From Mesostigma viride (lineage: Eukaryota; Streptophyta; Mesostigmatophyceae; Mesostigmatales; Mesostigmataceae), in assembly GCA_009746045.1 (NCBI GenBank), contig RPFO01000072.1, positions 5,378,014-5,407,386 on the forward strand: DNA of 29,373 nt, written 5' to 3'. The notes beneath the pieces were generated by a model. The model was not told the DNA's origin. It ran no database searches and was given only the letters and a program-made list of their open reading frames with translations. The position numbers and the translations under genes were made by a program. Below are positions 17,145-29,373 of this stretch, in pieces. Numbering within the stretch: the first letter of the stretch is position 1; every line of letters begins with the position of its first letter.

Positions 17145-17949
17145 ATGCAACAGTAAGCCAATATTGTCGTCCACAGAGGATGCACAAGTGCGGTCTAAGC
17201 AATTTCTAGACCTAGACTGCACACTTCAAGAAGCATCAGGAGCATGCGCAGGCCTGCACCCAGGGCAACATGTAGCGCATAGACAACGTTGTGCAGATGT
17301 TGTAGCATATGACAACGTTGTGGTCCATAACAGGATGCGAAAAGTGAGGCCCATCATGTTTCGTAAACCTGGTGTTGCAAGCCTGGCCAGTCTGGCCTGT
17401 CACAGTGGCATTAGTCTTGGCTCAAGACTGTTGAAAGTCTTGGCACAAATTTTCTGTTGAAAGCATTGACACGAAATCCCGGGTCGAATGCGTGTGGCCT
17501 ACGGCCCTTGTGCTGTAAGTTAAAACCCAACCAGTTTGTGGTTGCCTTGCGCCGCAGACCCGCAGTAAGTAGTGTCCATTCCCCTCCCCTTTCTTTTCTG
17601 TTCCATGACTGTATCCATTTTCAACGTAGCGTGGTGCATGCAGGTGCCTTTTTTATATATTCTGCGTGACAGCACACATAAGCGCACTGCTACATGAGTA
17701 AACCTTCCGTGATGCAACGCTCCAGCTGTGCACATACATCCCATGCAGGTTACCACAGGAGTACACAGAGCATGCTGGTAGTGACCACCACAGGATGCCG
17801 CGTAGAGTGACCACCAGTCTACAGTAACCACCGGCCCCTCAGGACTTGGCAAGCATGCCAGCAGACGATACCTGGCATGCCCCTGCTAGGCAGTCAATCT
17901 GATAGATAAGCACTGGTATTGTAGACATAATTAGCGAAGAATGATAGGA
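17145..17949. other. Unique sequence between the first visible exon and the minisatellite
   Basis: No exon of the sterol reductase family could be found on the minus strand; I looked for an exon ending in an Asn-Gly split codon. It contains two copies of the palindrome ACAACGTTGT (17283-17292, 17312-17321) and several CACCACAG/ACCACC motifs near 17780-17830. ORFs up to 110 codons are unrecognised. Confidence 0.6.
17229..17259 (-). repeat. 31-bp direct repeat copy, possible decoy acceptor
   Basis: Exact copy of 17114-17144, located 115 bp earlier in the direction of sterol reductase transcription. It keeps the GTGCAG|GCC acceptor-like sequence. Confidence 0.95.
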
Positions 17950-20900
17950 CCATGCATCTCGTGGTACCTCATGAACAACAGTGCGGCCGCGCATCTCCTG
18001 GTACCTCATGAACAACAGTGCGGCCGTGCATCTCCTGCTACCTCATGAACAACAGTGCGGCCGCGCATCTCCTGGTACCTCATGAACAACAGTACGGTCG
18101 TGGATCTCCTGGTTCCTCATGAACAACAGTACGGCCGTGCATCTCCTGGTACCTCATGAACAACAGTACGGCCGTGCATCTCCTGGTACCTCATGAACAA
18201 CAGTACGGCCGTGCATCTCCTGCTACCTCATGAACAACAGTACGGCCGTGCATCTCCTGCTACCTGATGAACAACAGTACGGCCATGCATATCCTGCTAC
18301 CTCATGAGCAACAGTACGGCCGTGCATCTCCTGGTACCTCATGAACAACAGTACGGCCGTGCATCTCCTGCTACCTCATGAACAACAGTACGGCCGTGCA
18401 TCTCCTGGTACCTCATGAACAACAGTACGGCCGTGCATCTCCTGGTACCTCATGAACAACAGTACGGCCGTGCATCTCCTGCTACCTCATGAACAACAGT
18501 GCGGCCGTGCATCTCCTAGTTCCTCATGAACAGCCGTACGGCCGTGCATCTCCTGGTACCTCATGAACAACAGTACGGCCGTGCATCTCCTGGTACCTCA
18601 TGAACAACAGTATGGCCGTGCATCTCCTGCTACCTCATGAACAACAGTACGGCCGTGCATCTCCTGCTACCTCATGAACAACAGTATGGCCGTGCATCTC
18701 CTGCTACCTCATGAACAATAGTACGGCCGTGCATCTCCTGGTACCTCATGAACAACAGTACGGCCGTGCATCTCCTGCTACCTCATGAACAACAGTACGG
18801 CCGTGCATCTCCTGCTACCTCATGAACAACAGTACGGCCGTGCATCTCCTGGTACCTCATGAACAACAGTACGGCCGTGCATCTCCTGGTACCTCATGAA
18901 CAACAGTACGGCCGTGCATCTCCTGGTACCTCATGAACAACAGTGCGGCCGTGCATCTCCTAGTTCCTCATGAACAACCGTACGGCCGTGCATCTCCTGG
19001 TACCTCATGAACAACAGTACGGCCGTGCATCTCCTGGTACCTCATGAACAACAGTATGGCCGTGCATCTCCTGCTACCTCATGAACAACAGTACGGCCGT
19101 GCATCTCCTGCTACCTCATGAACAACAGTATGGCCGTGCATCTCCTGCTACCTCATGAACAATAGTACGGCCGTGCATCTCCTGGTACCTCATGAACAAC
19201 AGTACGGCCGTGCATCTCCTGCTACCTCATGAACAACAGTACGGCCGTGCATCTCCTGCTACCTCATGAACAAGAGTGCGGCCGTGCATCTCCTAGTACC
19301 TCATGAACAACAGTATGGCGGTGCATCTCCTGCTACCTCATGAACAACAGTATGGCGGTGCATCTCCTGCTACCTCATGAACAACAGTACGGCCGTGCAT
19401 CTCCTGCTACCTCATGAACAACAGTGCGGCGGTGCATCTCCTGGTACCTCATGAACAACAGTACGGCCGTGCATCTCCTGCTACCTCATGAACAACAGTA
19501 CGGCCGTGCATCTCCTGCTACCTCATGAACAACAGTGCGGCCGTGCATCTCCTGGTACCTCATGAACAACAGTACGGCCGTGCATCTGCTGGTACCTCAT
19601 GAACAACAGTACGGCCGTGCATCTCCTGCTACCTCATGAACAACAGTACGGCCGTGCATCTCCTGCTACCTCATGAACAACAGTGCGGCCGTGCATCTCC
19701 TGCTACCTCATGAACAAGAGTGCGGCCGTGCATCTCCTAGTACCTCATGAACAACAGTATGGCCGTGCATCTCCTGCTACCTCATGAACAACAGTATGGC
19801 GGTGCATCTCCTGCTACCTCATGAACAACAGTACGGCCGTGCATCTCCTGCTACCTCATGAACAACAGTGCGGCCGTGCATCTCCTGCTACCTCATGAAC
19901 AAGAGTGCGGCCGTGCATCTCCTGGTTCCTCATGAACAACAGTGCGGCCGTGCATCTCCTGCTACCTCATGAACAACAGTACGGCCGTGCATCTCCTAGT
20001 ACCTCATGAACAACAGTACGGCCGTGCATCTCCTGGTTCCTCATGAACAACAGTGCGGCCGTGCATCTCCTGCTACCTCATGAACAACAGTGCGGTCGTG
20101 GATCTCCTGGTACCTCATGAACAACAGTGCGGCCGTGCATCTCCTGGTACCTCATGAACAACAGTGCGACCGCGCATCTCCTGGTACCTCATGAACAACA
20201 GTGCGGCCGCGCATCTCCTGGTACCTCATGAACAACAGTGCGGCCGTGCATCTCCTGGTACCTCATGAACAACAGTGCGGCCGCGCATCTCCTGGTACCT
20301 CATGAACAACCGTACGGCCGTGCATCTCCTGCTACCTCATGAACAACAGTGCGGCCGTGCATCTCCTGCTACCTCATGAACAACAGTGCGGCCGCGCATC
20401 TCCTGGTACCTCATGAACAACCGTACGGTCGTGGATCTACTGGTTCCTCATGAACAACAGTACGGCCGTGCATCTCCTGGTACCTCATGAACAACAGTAC
20501 GGCCGTGCATCTCCTGGTACCTCATGAACAACAGTACGGCCGTGCATCTCCTGGTACCTCATGAACAACAGTACGGCCGTGCATCTCCTGCTACCTCATG
20601 AACAACAGTACGGCCATGCATATCCTTCTACCTCATGAGCAACAGTACGGCCGTGCATCTCCTGGTACCTCATGAACAACAGTACGGCCGTGCATCTCCA
20701 GGTACCTCATGAACAACAGTATGGCCGTGCATCTCCTGCTACCTCATGAACAACAGTACGGCCGTGCATCTCCTGCTACCTCATGAACAAGAGTGCGGCC
20801 GTGCATCTCCTAGTACCTCATGAACAACAGTATGGCCGTGCATCTCCTGCTACCTCATGAAGAACAGTATGGCGGTGCATCTCCTGCTACCTCATGAACA

Positions 20901-23900
20901 ACAGTACGGCCGTGCATCTCCTGGTACCTCATGAACAACAGTACAGCCGTGCATCTCCTGCTACATCATGAACAACAGTACGGCCGTGCATCTCCTGCTA
21001 CCTCATGAACAAGAGTACGGCCGTGCATCTCCTGGTACCTCATGAACAACAGTGCGACCGCGCATCTCCTGGTACCTCATGAACAACCGTACGGCCGTGC
21101 ATCTCCTGCTACCTCATGAACAACAGTGCGGCCGTGCATCTCCTGGTACCTCATGAACAACAGTACGGCGGTGCATCTCCTTGTTCCTCATGAACAACAG
21201 TATGGCCGTGCATCTCCTGCTACCTCATGAACAAGAGTGCGGCCGTGCATCTCCTGGTACCTCATGAACAACAGTACGGTCGTGGATCTCCTGGTTCCTC
21301 ATGAACAACAGTACGGCCGTGCATCTCCTGGTACCTCATGAACAACAGTACGGCCGTGCATCTCCTGCTACCTCATGAACAACAGTACGGCCGTGCATCT
21401 CCTGCTACCTCATGAACAAGAGTGCGGCCGTGCATCTCCTAGTACCTCATGAACAACAGTATGGCCGTGCATCTCCTGCTACCTCATGAACAACAGTATG
21501 GCGGTGCATCTCCTGCTACCTCATGAACAACAGTACGGCCGTGCATCTCCTGCTACCTCATGAACAACAGTGCGGCCGTGCATCTCCTGGTACCTCATGA
21601 ACAACAGTACAGCCGTGCATCTCCTGCTACATCATGAACAACAGTACGGCCGTGCATCTCCTGCTACCTCATGAACAAGAGTGCGGCCGTGCATCTCCTG
21701 CTACCTCATGAACAACAGTGCGGCCGTGCATCTCCTGCTACCTCATGAACAACAGTACGGCCGTGCATCTCCTGCTACATCATGAACAACAGTACGGCCG
21801 TGCATCTCCTGGTACCTCATGAACAACAGTACGGCCGTGCATCTCCTGGTTCCTCATGAACAACAGTGCGGCCGTGCATCTCCTGCTACCTCATGAACAA
21901 CAGTGCAGTCGTGGATCTCCTGGTACCTCATGAACAACAGTGCGGCCGTGCATCTCCTGGTACCTCATGAACAACAGTGCGACCGCGCATCTCCTGGTAC
22001 CTCATGAACAACAGTGCGGCCGCGCATCTCCTGGTACCTCATGAACAACAGTGCGGCCGTGCATCTCCTGGTTCCTCATGAACAACAGTACGGCCGTGCA
22101 TCTCCTGGTACCTCATGAACAACCGTACGGCCGTGCATCTCCTGGTACCTCATGAACAACAGTGCGGCCGTGCATCTCCTGCTACCTCATGAACAACAGT
22201 GCGGCCGCGCATCTCCTGGTACCTCATGAACAACAGTACGGCCGTGCATCTCCTGGTACCTCATGAACAACAGTACAGCCGTGCATCTCCTGGTACCTCA
22301 TGAACAACAGTACGGCCGTGCATCTCCTGCTACCTCATGAACAACAGTATGGACGTGCATCTCCTGGTACCTCATGAACAACAGTACGGCCGTGCATCTC
22401 CTGGTACCTCATGAACAACAGTACGGCCGTGCATCTCCTGCTACCTCATGAACAACAGTACGGCCATGCATATCCTTCTACCTCATGAGCAACAGTACGG
22501 CCGTGCATCTCCTGGTACTCATGAACAACAGTACGGCCGTGCATCTCCTGCTACCTCATGAACAAGAGTGCGGCCGTGCATCTCCTGGTACCTCATGCAC
22601 AACAGTATGGCCGTGCATCTCCTGCTACCTCATGAACAACAGTGCGGCCGTGCATCTCCTAGTTCCTCATGAACAACCGTACGGCCGTGCATCTCCTGCT
22701 ACCTCATGAGCAACAGTACGGCCGTGCTTCTCCTGGTACCTCATGAACAACAGTATGGCCGTGCATCTCCTGCTACCTCATGAACAACAGTACGGCCGTG
22801 CATCTCCTGCTACCTCATGAACAACAGTATGGCCGTGCATCTCCTGCTACCTCATGAACAATAGTACGGCCGTGCATCTCCTGGTACCTCATGAACAACA
22901 GTACGGCCGTGCATCTCCTGCTACCTCATGAACAACAGTACGGCCGTGCATCTCCTGCTACCTCATGAACAAGAGTGCGGCCGTGCATCTCCTAGTACCT
23001 CATGAACAACAGTATGGCCGTGCATCTCCTGCTACCTCATGAACAACAGTATGGCGGTGCATCTCCTGCTACCTCATGAACAACAGTACGGCCGTGCATC
23101 TCCTGCTACCTCATGAACAACAGTGCGGCCGTGCATCTCCTGGTACCTCATGAACAACAGTACGGCCGTGCATCTCCTGCTACATCATGAACAACAGTAC
23201 GGCCGTGCATCTCCTGCTACCTCATGAACAACAGTGCGGCCGTGCATCTCCTGGTTCCTCATGAACAACAGTACGGCCGTGCATCTCCTGCTACCTCATG
23301 AACAACAGTACGGCCGTGCATCTCCTGCTACCTCATGAACAACAGTACGGCCGTGCATCTCCTGCTACCTCATGAACAACAGTGCGGCCGTGCATCTCCT
23401 GCTACCTCATGAACAACAGTACGGCCGTGCATCTGCTGGTACCTCATGAACAACAGTACGGCCGTGCATCTCCTGCTACCTCATGAACAACAGTACGGCC
23501 GTGCATCTCCTGCTACCTCATGAACAACAGTGCGGCCGTGCATCTCCTGGTACCTCATGAACAACAGTGCGGCCGTGCATCTCCTGGTACCTCATGAACA
23601 ACAGTATGGCCGTGCATCTCCTGCTACCTCATGAACAACAGTACGGCCGTGCATCTCCTGGTACCTCATGAACAACAGTGCGGCCGTGCATCTCCTGGTA
23701 CCTCATGAACAACAGTACGGCCGTGCATCTCCTGGTACCTCATGAACAACAGTGCGGCCGTGCATCTCCTGCTACCTCATGAACAACAGTACGGCCGTGC
23801 ATCTCCTGCTACCTCATGAACAACAGTACGGCCGTGCATCTCCTGGTACCTCATGAACAACAGTGAGGCCGTGCATCTCCTGGTACCTCATGAACAACAG

Positions 23901-26900
23901 TGCGGCCGTGCATCTCCTGGTACCTCATGAACAACCAGTGCGGCCGTGCATCTCCTGCTACCTCATGAACAACAGTACGGCCGTGCATCTCCTGGTACCT
24001 CATGAACAACAGTACGGCCGTGCATCTCCTGGTACCTCATGAACAACAGTACGGCCGTGCATCTCCTGGTACCTCATGAACAACAGTACGGCCGTGCATC
24101 TCCTGCTACCTCATGAACAACAGTACGGCCGTGCATCTCCTGTACCTCATGAACAACAGTGCGGCCGTGCATCTCCTGGTACCTCATGAACAACAGTACG
24201 GCCGTGCATCTCCTGGTACCTCATGAACAACAGTGCGGCCGTGCATCTCCTGCTACCTCATGAACAACAGTACGGCCGTGCATCTCCTGCTACCTCATGA
24301 ACAACAGTACGGCCGTGCATCTCCTGGTACCTCATGAACAACAGTGCGGCCGTGCATCTCCTGCTACCTCATGAACAACAGTACGGCCGTGCATCTCCTG
24401 CTACCTCATGAACAACAGTGCGGCCGTGCATCTCCTGGTACCTCATGAACAACAGTGCGGCCGTGCATCTCCTGGTACCTCATGAACAACAGTGCGGCCG
24501 TGCATCTCCTGGTACCTCATGAACAACAGTGCGGCCGTGCATCTCCTGGTACCTCATGAACAACAGTACGGCCGTGCATCTCCTGCTACCTCATGAACAA
24601 CAGTGCGGCCGTGCATCTCCTGCTACCTCATGAACAACAGTGCGGCCGCGCATCTCCTGGTACCTCATGAACAACAGTACGGTCGTGGATCTCCTGGTTC
24701 CTCATGAACAACAGTACGGCCGTGCATCTCCTGGTACCTCATGAACAACAGTACGGCCGTGCATCTCCTGGTACCTCATGAACAACAGTACGGCCGTGCA
24801 TCTCCTGGTACCTCATGAACAACAGTACGGCCGTGCATCTCCTGGTACCTCATGAACAACAGTACGGCCGTGCATCTCCTGCTACCTCATGAACAACAGT
24901 GCGGCCGTGCATCTCCTGGTACCTCATGAACAACAGTGCGGCCGTGCATCTCCTGGTACCTCATGAACAACAGTACGGCCGTGCATCTCCTGCTACCTCA
25001 TGAACAACAGTACGGCCGTGCATCTCCTGGTACCTCATGAACAACAGTATGGCCGTGCATCTCCTGCTACCTCATGAACAACAGTGCGGCCGTGCATCTC
25101 CTGGTACCTCATGAACAACAGTGCGGCCGTGCATCTCCTGCTACCTCATGAACAACAGTACGGCCGTGCATCTCCTGGTACCTCATGAACAACAGTATGG
25201 CCGTGCATCTCCCGTACCTCATGAACAACAGTACGGCCGTGCATCTCCTGGTACCTCATGAACAACAGTATGGCCGTGCATCTCCTGGTACCTCATGAAC
25301 AACGTACGGCCGTGCATCTCCTGGTACCTCATGAACAACAGTACGGCCGTGCATCTCCTGCTACCTCATGAACAACAGTACGGCCGTGCATCTCCTGCTA
25401 CCTCATGAACAAGAGTGCGGCCGTGCATCTCCTAGTACCTCATGAACAACAGTATGGCCGTGCATCTCCTGCTACCTCATGAACAACAGTATGGCGGTGC
25501 ATCTCCTGCTACCTCATGAACAACAGTACGGCCGTGCATCTCCTGCTACCTCATGAACAACAGTGCGGCCGTGCATCTCCTGGTACCTCATGAACAACAG
25601 TACGGCCGTGCATTTCCTGCTACATCATGAACAACAGTACGGCCGTGCATCTCCTGCTACCTCATGAACAACAGTGCGGCCGTGCATCTCCTGGTTCCTC
25701 ATGAACAACAGTACGGCCGTGCATCTCCTGCTACCTCATGAACAACAGTACGGCCGTGCATCTCCTGCTACCTCATGAACAACAGTACGGCCGTGCATCT
25801 CCTGCTACCTCATGAACAACAGTACGGCCGTGCATCTCCTGCTACCTCATGAACAACAGTACGGCCGTGCATCTGCTGGTACCTCATGAACAACAGTACG
25901 GCCGTGCATCTCCTGCTACCTCATGAACAACAATACGGCCGTGCATCTCCTGTACCTCATGAACAACAGTGCGGCCGTGCATCTCCTGGTACCTCATGAA
26001 CAACAGTGCGGCCGTGCATCTCCTGGTACCTCATGAACAACAGTATGGCCGTGCATCTCCTGCTACCTCATGAACAACAGTACGGCCGTGCATCTCCTGG
26101 TACCTCATGAACAACAGTGCGGCCGTGCATCTCCTGGTACCTCATGAACAACAGTACGGCCGTGCATCTCCTGGTACCTCATGAACAACAGTGCGGCCGT
26201 GCATCTCCTGCTACCTCATGAACAACAGTACGGCCGTGCATCTCCTGCTACCTCATGAACAACAGTACGGCCGTGCATCTCCTGGTACCTCATGAACAAC
26301 AGTGAGGCCGTGCATCTCCTGGTACCTCATGAACAACCGTGCGGCCGTGCATCTCCTGGTACCTCATGAACAACCGTGCGGCCGTGCATCTCCTGCTACC
26401 TCATGAACAACAGTACGGCCGTGCATCTCCTGGTACCTCATGAACAACAGTACGGCCATGCATCTCCTGGTACCTCATGAACAACAGTACGGCCGTGCAT
26501 CTCCTGGTACCTCATGAACAACAGTGCGGCCGTGCATCTCCTGCTACCTCATGAACAACAGTACGGCCGTGCATCTCCTGGTACCTCATGAACAACAGTG
26601 CGGCCGTGCATCTCCTGGTACCTCATGAACAACAGTACGGCCGTGCATCTCCTGGTACCTCATGAACAACAGTGCGGCCGTGCATCTCCTGCTACCTCAT
26701 GAACAACAGTACGGCCGTGCATCTCCTGCTACCTCATGAACAACAGTATGGCCGTGCATCTCCTGGTACCTCATGAACAACAGTGCGGCCGTGCATCTCC
26801 TGCTACCTCATGAACAACCGTACGGCCGTGCATCTCCTGCTACCTCATGAACAACAGTGCGGCCGTGCATCTCCTGGTACCTCATGAACAACAGTGCGGC

Positions 26901-29373
26901 CGTGCATCTCCTGGTACCTCATGAACAACAGTGCGGCCGTGCATCTCCTGGTACCTCATGAACAACAGTGCGACCGCGCATCTCCTGGTACCTCATGAAC
27001 AACAGTGCGGCCGTGCATCTCCTGCTACCTCATGAACAACAGTGCGGCCGTGCATCTCCTGCTACCTCATGAACAACAGTGCCGCCGCGCATCTCCTGGT
27101 ACCTCATGAACAACAGTACGGTCGTGGATCTCCTGGTTCCTCATGAACAACAGTACGGCCATGCATCTCCTGGTACCTCATGAACAACAGTACGGCCGTG
27201 CATCTCCTGGTACCTCATGAACAACAGTACGGCCGTGCATCTCCTGGTACCTCATGAACAACAGTACGGCCGTGCATCTCCTGCTACCTCATGAACAACA
27301 GTATGGCCGTGCATCTCCTGCTACCTCATGAACAACACTGCGGCCGTGCATCTCCTAGTTCCTCATGAACAACCGTACGGCCGTGCATCTCCTGGTACCT
27401 CATGAACAACCGTACGGCCGTGCATCTCCTGGTACCTCATGAACAACAGTATGGCCGTGCATCTCCTGCTACCTCATGAACAACAGTACGGCCGTGCATC
27501 TCCTGCTACCTGATGAACAACAGTATGGCCGTGCATCTCCTGCTACCTCATGAACAATAGTACGGCCGTGCATCTCCTGGTACCTCATGAACAACAGTAC
27601 GGCCGTGCATCTCCTGCTACCTCATGACAACAGTACGGCCGTGCATCTCCTGCTACCTCATGAACAAGAGTGCGGCCGTGCATCTCGTAGTACCTCATGA
27701 ACAACAGTATGGCCGTGCATCTCCTGCTACCTCATGAACAACAGTATGGCGGTGCATCTCCTGCTACCTCATGAACAACAGTACGGCCGTGCATCTCCTG
27801 CTACCTCATGAACAACAGTGCGGCCGTGCATCTCCTGGTACCTCATGAACAACAGTACAGCCGTGCATCTCCTGCTACATCATGAACAACAGTACGGCCG
27901 TGCATCTCCTGCTACCTCATGAACAAGAGTGCGGCCGTGCATCTCCTGGTTCCTCATGAACAACAGTGCGGCCGTGCATCTCCTGCTACCTCATGAACAA
28001 CAGTACGGCCGTGCATCTCCTGCTACCTCATGAACAACAGTACGGCCGTGCATCTCCTGCTACCTCATGAACAACAGTACGGCCGTGCATCTCCTAGTAC
28101 CTCATGAACAACAGTACGGCCGTGCATCTCCTGGTTCCTCATGAACAACAGTGCGGCCGTGCATCTCCTGCTACCTCATGAACAACCGTACGGCCATGCA
28201 TCTCCTGGTACCTCATGAACAACAGTGCGACCGCGCATCTCCTGGTACCTCATGAACAACAGTGCGGCCGCGCATCTCCTGGTACCTCATGAACAACAGT
28301 ACGGCCGTGCATCTCCTGCTACCTCATGAACAAGAGTGCGGCCGCGCATCTCCTGGTACCTCATGAACAACCGTACGGCCGTGCATCTCCTGGTACCTCA
28401 TGAACAACAGTGCGGCCGTGCATCTCCTGCTACCTCATGAACAACAGTGCGGCCGCGCATCTCCTTGTACCTCATGAACAACCGTACGGTCGTGCATCTC
28501 CTGGTACCTCATGAACAACCGTACGGCCGTGCATCTCCTGCTACCTCATGAACAACAGTGCGGCCGCGCATCTCCTGGTACCTCATGAACAACAGTACGG
28601 TCGTGGATCTCCTGGTTCCTCATGAACAACAGTACCGCCGCGCATCTCCTGGTACCTCATGAACAACAGTACGGCCGTGCATCTCCTCGTACCTCATGAA
28701 CAACAGTACGGTTGTGCATCTCCTGCTACCTCATGAACAACAGTGCGGCCGCGCATCTCCTGGTACCTCATGAACAACCGTACGGCCATGCATCTCCTGG
28801 TACCTCATGAACAACAGTGCGGCCGTGCATCTCCAGCTACCTCATGAACAACAGTGCGGCCGTGCATCTCCTGGTTCCTCATGAACAACAGTACGGCCGT
28901 GCATCTCCTGCTACCTCATGAACAACAGTACGGCCGTGCATCTCCTGCTACCTCATGAACAACAGTACGGCCGTGCATCTCCTGCTACCTCATGAACAAC
29001 AGTGCGGCCGTGCATCTCCTGGTACCTCATGAACAACCGTACGGTCGTGGATCTCCTGGTTCCTCATGAACAACAGTACGACCGTGCATCTCCTGCTACC
29101 TCATGAACAACAGTGCGGCCGTGCATCTCCTGGTTTCTCATGAACAATAGTGCGGCCGTGCATCTCCTGGTTCCTCATGAACAACAGTACGGCCGTGCAT
29201 CTCCTGCTACCTCATGAACAACAGTACGGCCGTGCATCTCCTGGTTCCTCATGAACAACAGTGCGGCCGTGCATCTCCTGTTCCTCATGAACAACAGTAC
29301 GGCCGTGCATCTCCCTGCTACCTCATACGTGAAATGTACCCACCTCCCGTCCGCCGCCGCGCATCTCCTGGTA
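17950..29373. repeat. 37-bp minisatellite array, about 307 copies
   Basis: The consensus unit is GGTACCTCATGAACAACAG followed by TACGGCCGTGCATCTCCT. The period is exactly 37 bp apart from rare single-base indels (for example 22515, 23933, 24141, 25209, 25302, 25951 and 27625). Frequent alternatives are GCTACC or GTTCC for GGTACC, GTGCGG or GTATGG for GTACGG, and CGCGCATC for CGTGCATC. Each consensus unit holds three short palindromes: GGTACC, TCATGA and ACGGCCGT. As 37 is 3n+1 and the unit contains TGA on both strands, no frame stays open for long. Array sequence stops at about 29326, is replaced by about 25 unrelated bases, and resumes at the right edge. Confidence 0.97.

Noticed and set aside
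22485-22709. 74-codon ORF in the minisatellite
   Set aside because: It exists only because a one-base deletion near 22515 shifts the repeat register; the peptide is repeat-encoded.
17950-29373. CRISPR array
   Set aside because: Units are contiguous 37-bp tandem copies without unique spacers, far too many and too uniform, in a eukaryotic intron-rich context.

Overview
The window looks like repeat-rich nuclear DNA of a eukaryote, most likely a green alga or a related plant-lineage protist. The evidence is GT-AG introns in a gene whose protein closely resembles plant-type sterol C-14 reductase (FACKEL), a plant/algal-type prolyl 4-hydroxylase, and very large simple-sequence and minisatellite arrays. 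No bacterial operon structure, tRNA, rRNA or CRISPR array is visible. The species cannot be fixed from the sequence alone.

Layout, left to right. Positions 1-2837 are a pure 5-bp satellite made of two unit types (TGATG and GCATG). Positions 2891-4176 hold no convincing gene. Positions 4177-5338 look like a short retroelement-like insertion with an internal duplication and (CAA)n tracts, bounded by a 12-bp direct repeat. Positions 5476-6275 are an imperfect inverted-repeat structure enclosing a 168-codon ORF that resembles the C-terminal end of a LINE-type polyprotein. An intronless prolyl 4-hydroxylase gene lies at 6751-7536 (+).

From 8798 to 17138, on the minus strand, I could assemble seven short exons (47-124 nt) of a delta(14)-sterol reductase. 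All seven visible donors are GT, all seven visible acceptors are AG, and the codon phases match across all six complete introns. The exons give about 175 residues from the middle of the protein. The N-terminal and C-terminal exons are not in the window in recognisable form. The six complete introns (568-1864 nt) carry much of the simple-sequence DNA: (CTG)10, (TAG)42, a 27-bp x5 tandem repeat, and an 870-bp tetranucleotide tract that changes from GGTT to CGTT to CGGT.

Positions 17950-29373 are an 11.4-kb minisatellite with a 37-bp unit (about 307 copies), with marker variants that recur at whole multiples of 37 bp. The first visible sterol-reductase exon begins with a split codon and is not preceded by a recognisable exon before the array. 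If the gene is intact, the whole minisatellite therefore lies inside one of its introns.

The two recognisable genes do not form a pathway. One acts in sterol biosynthesis in the ER membrane and the other modifies proline residues of secretory proteins. I see no evidence of a new multi-gene system. The unusual features are the repeats, their position inside a gene, and the duplicated splice junctions.
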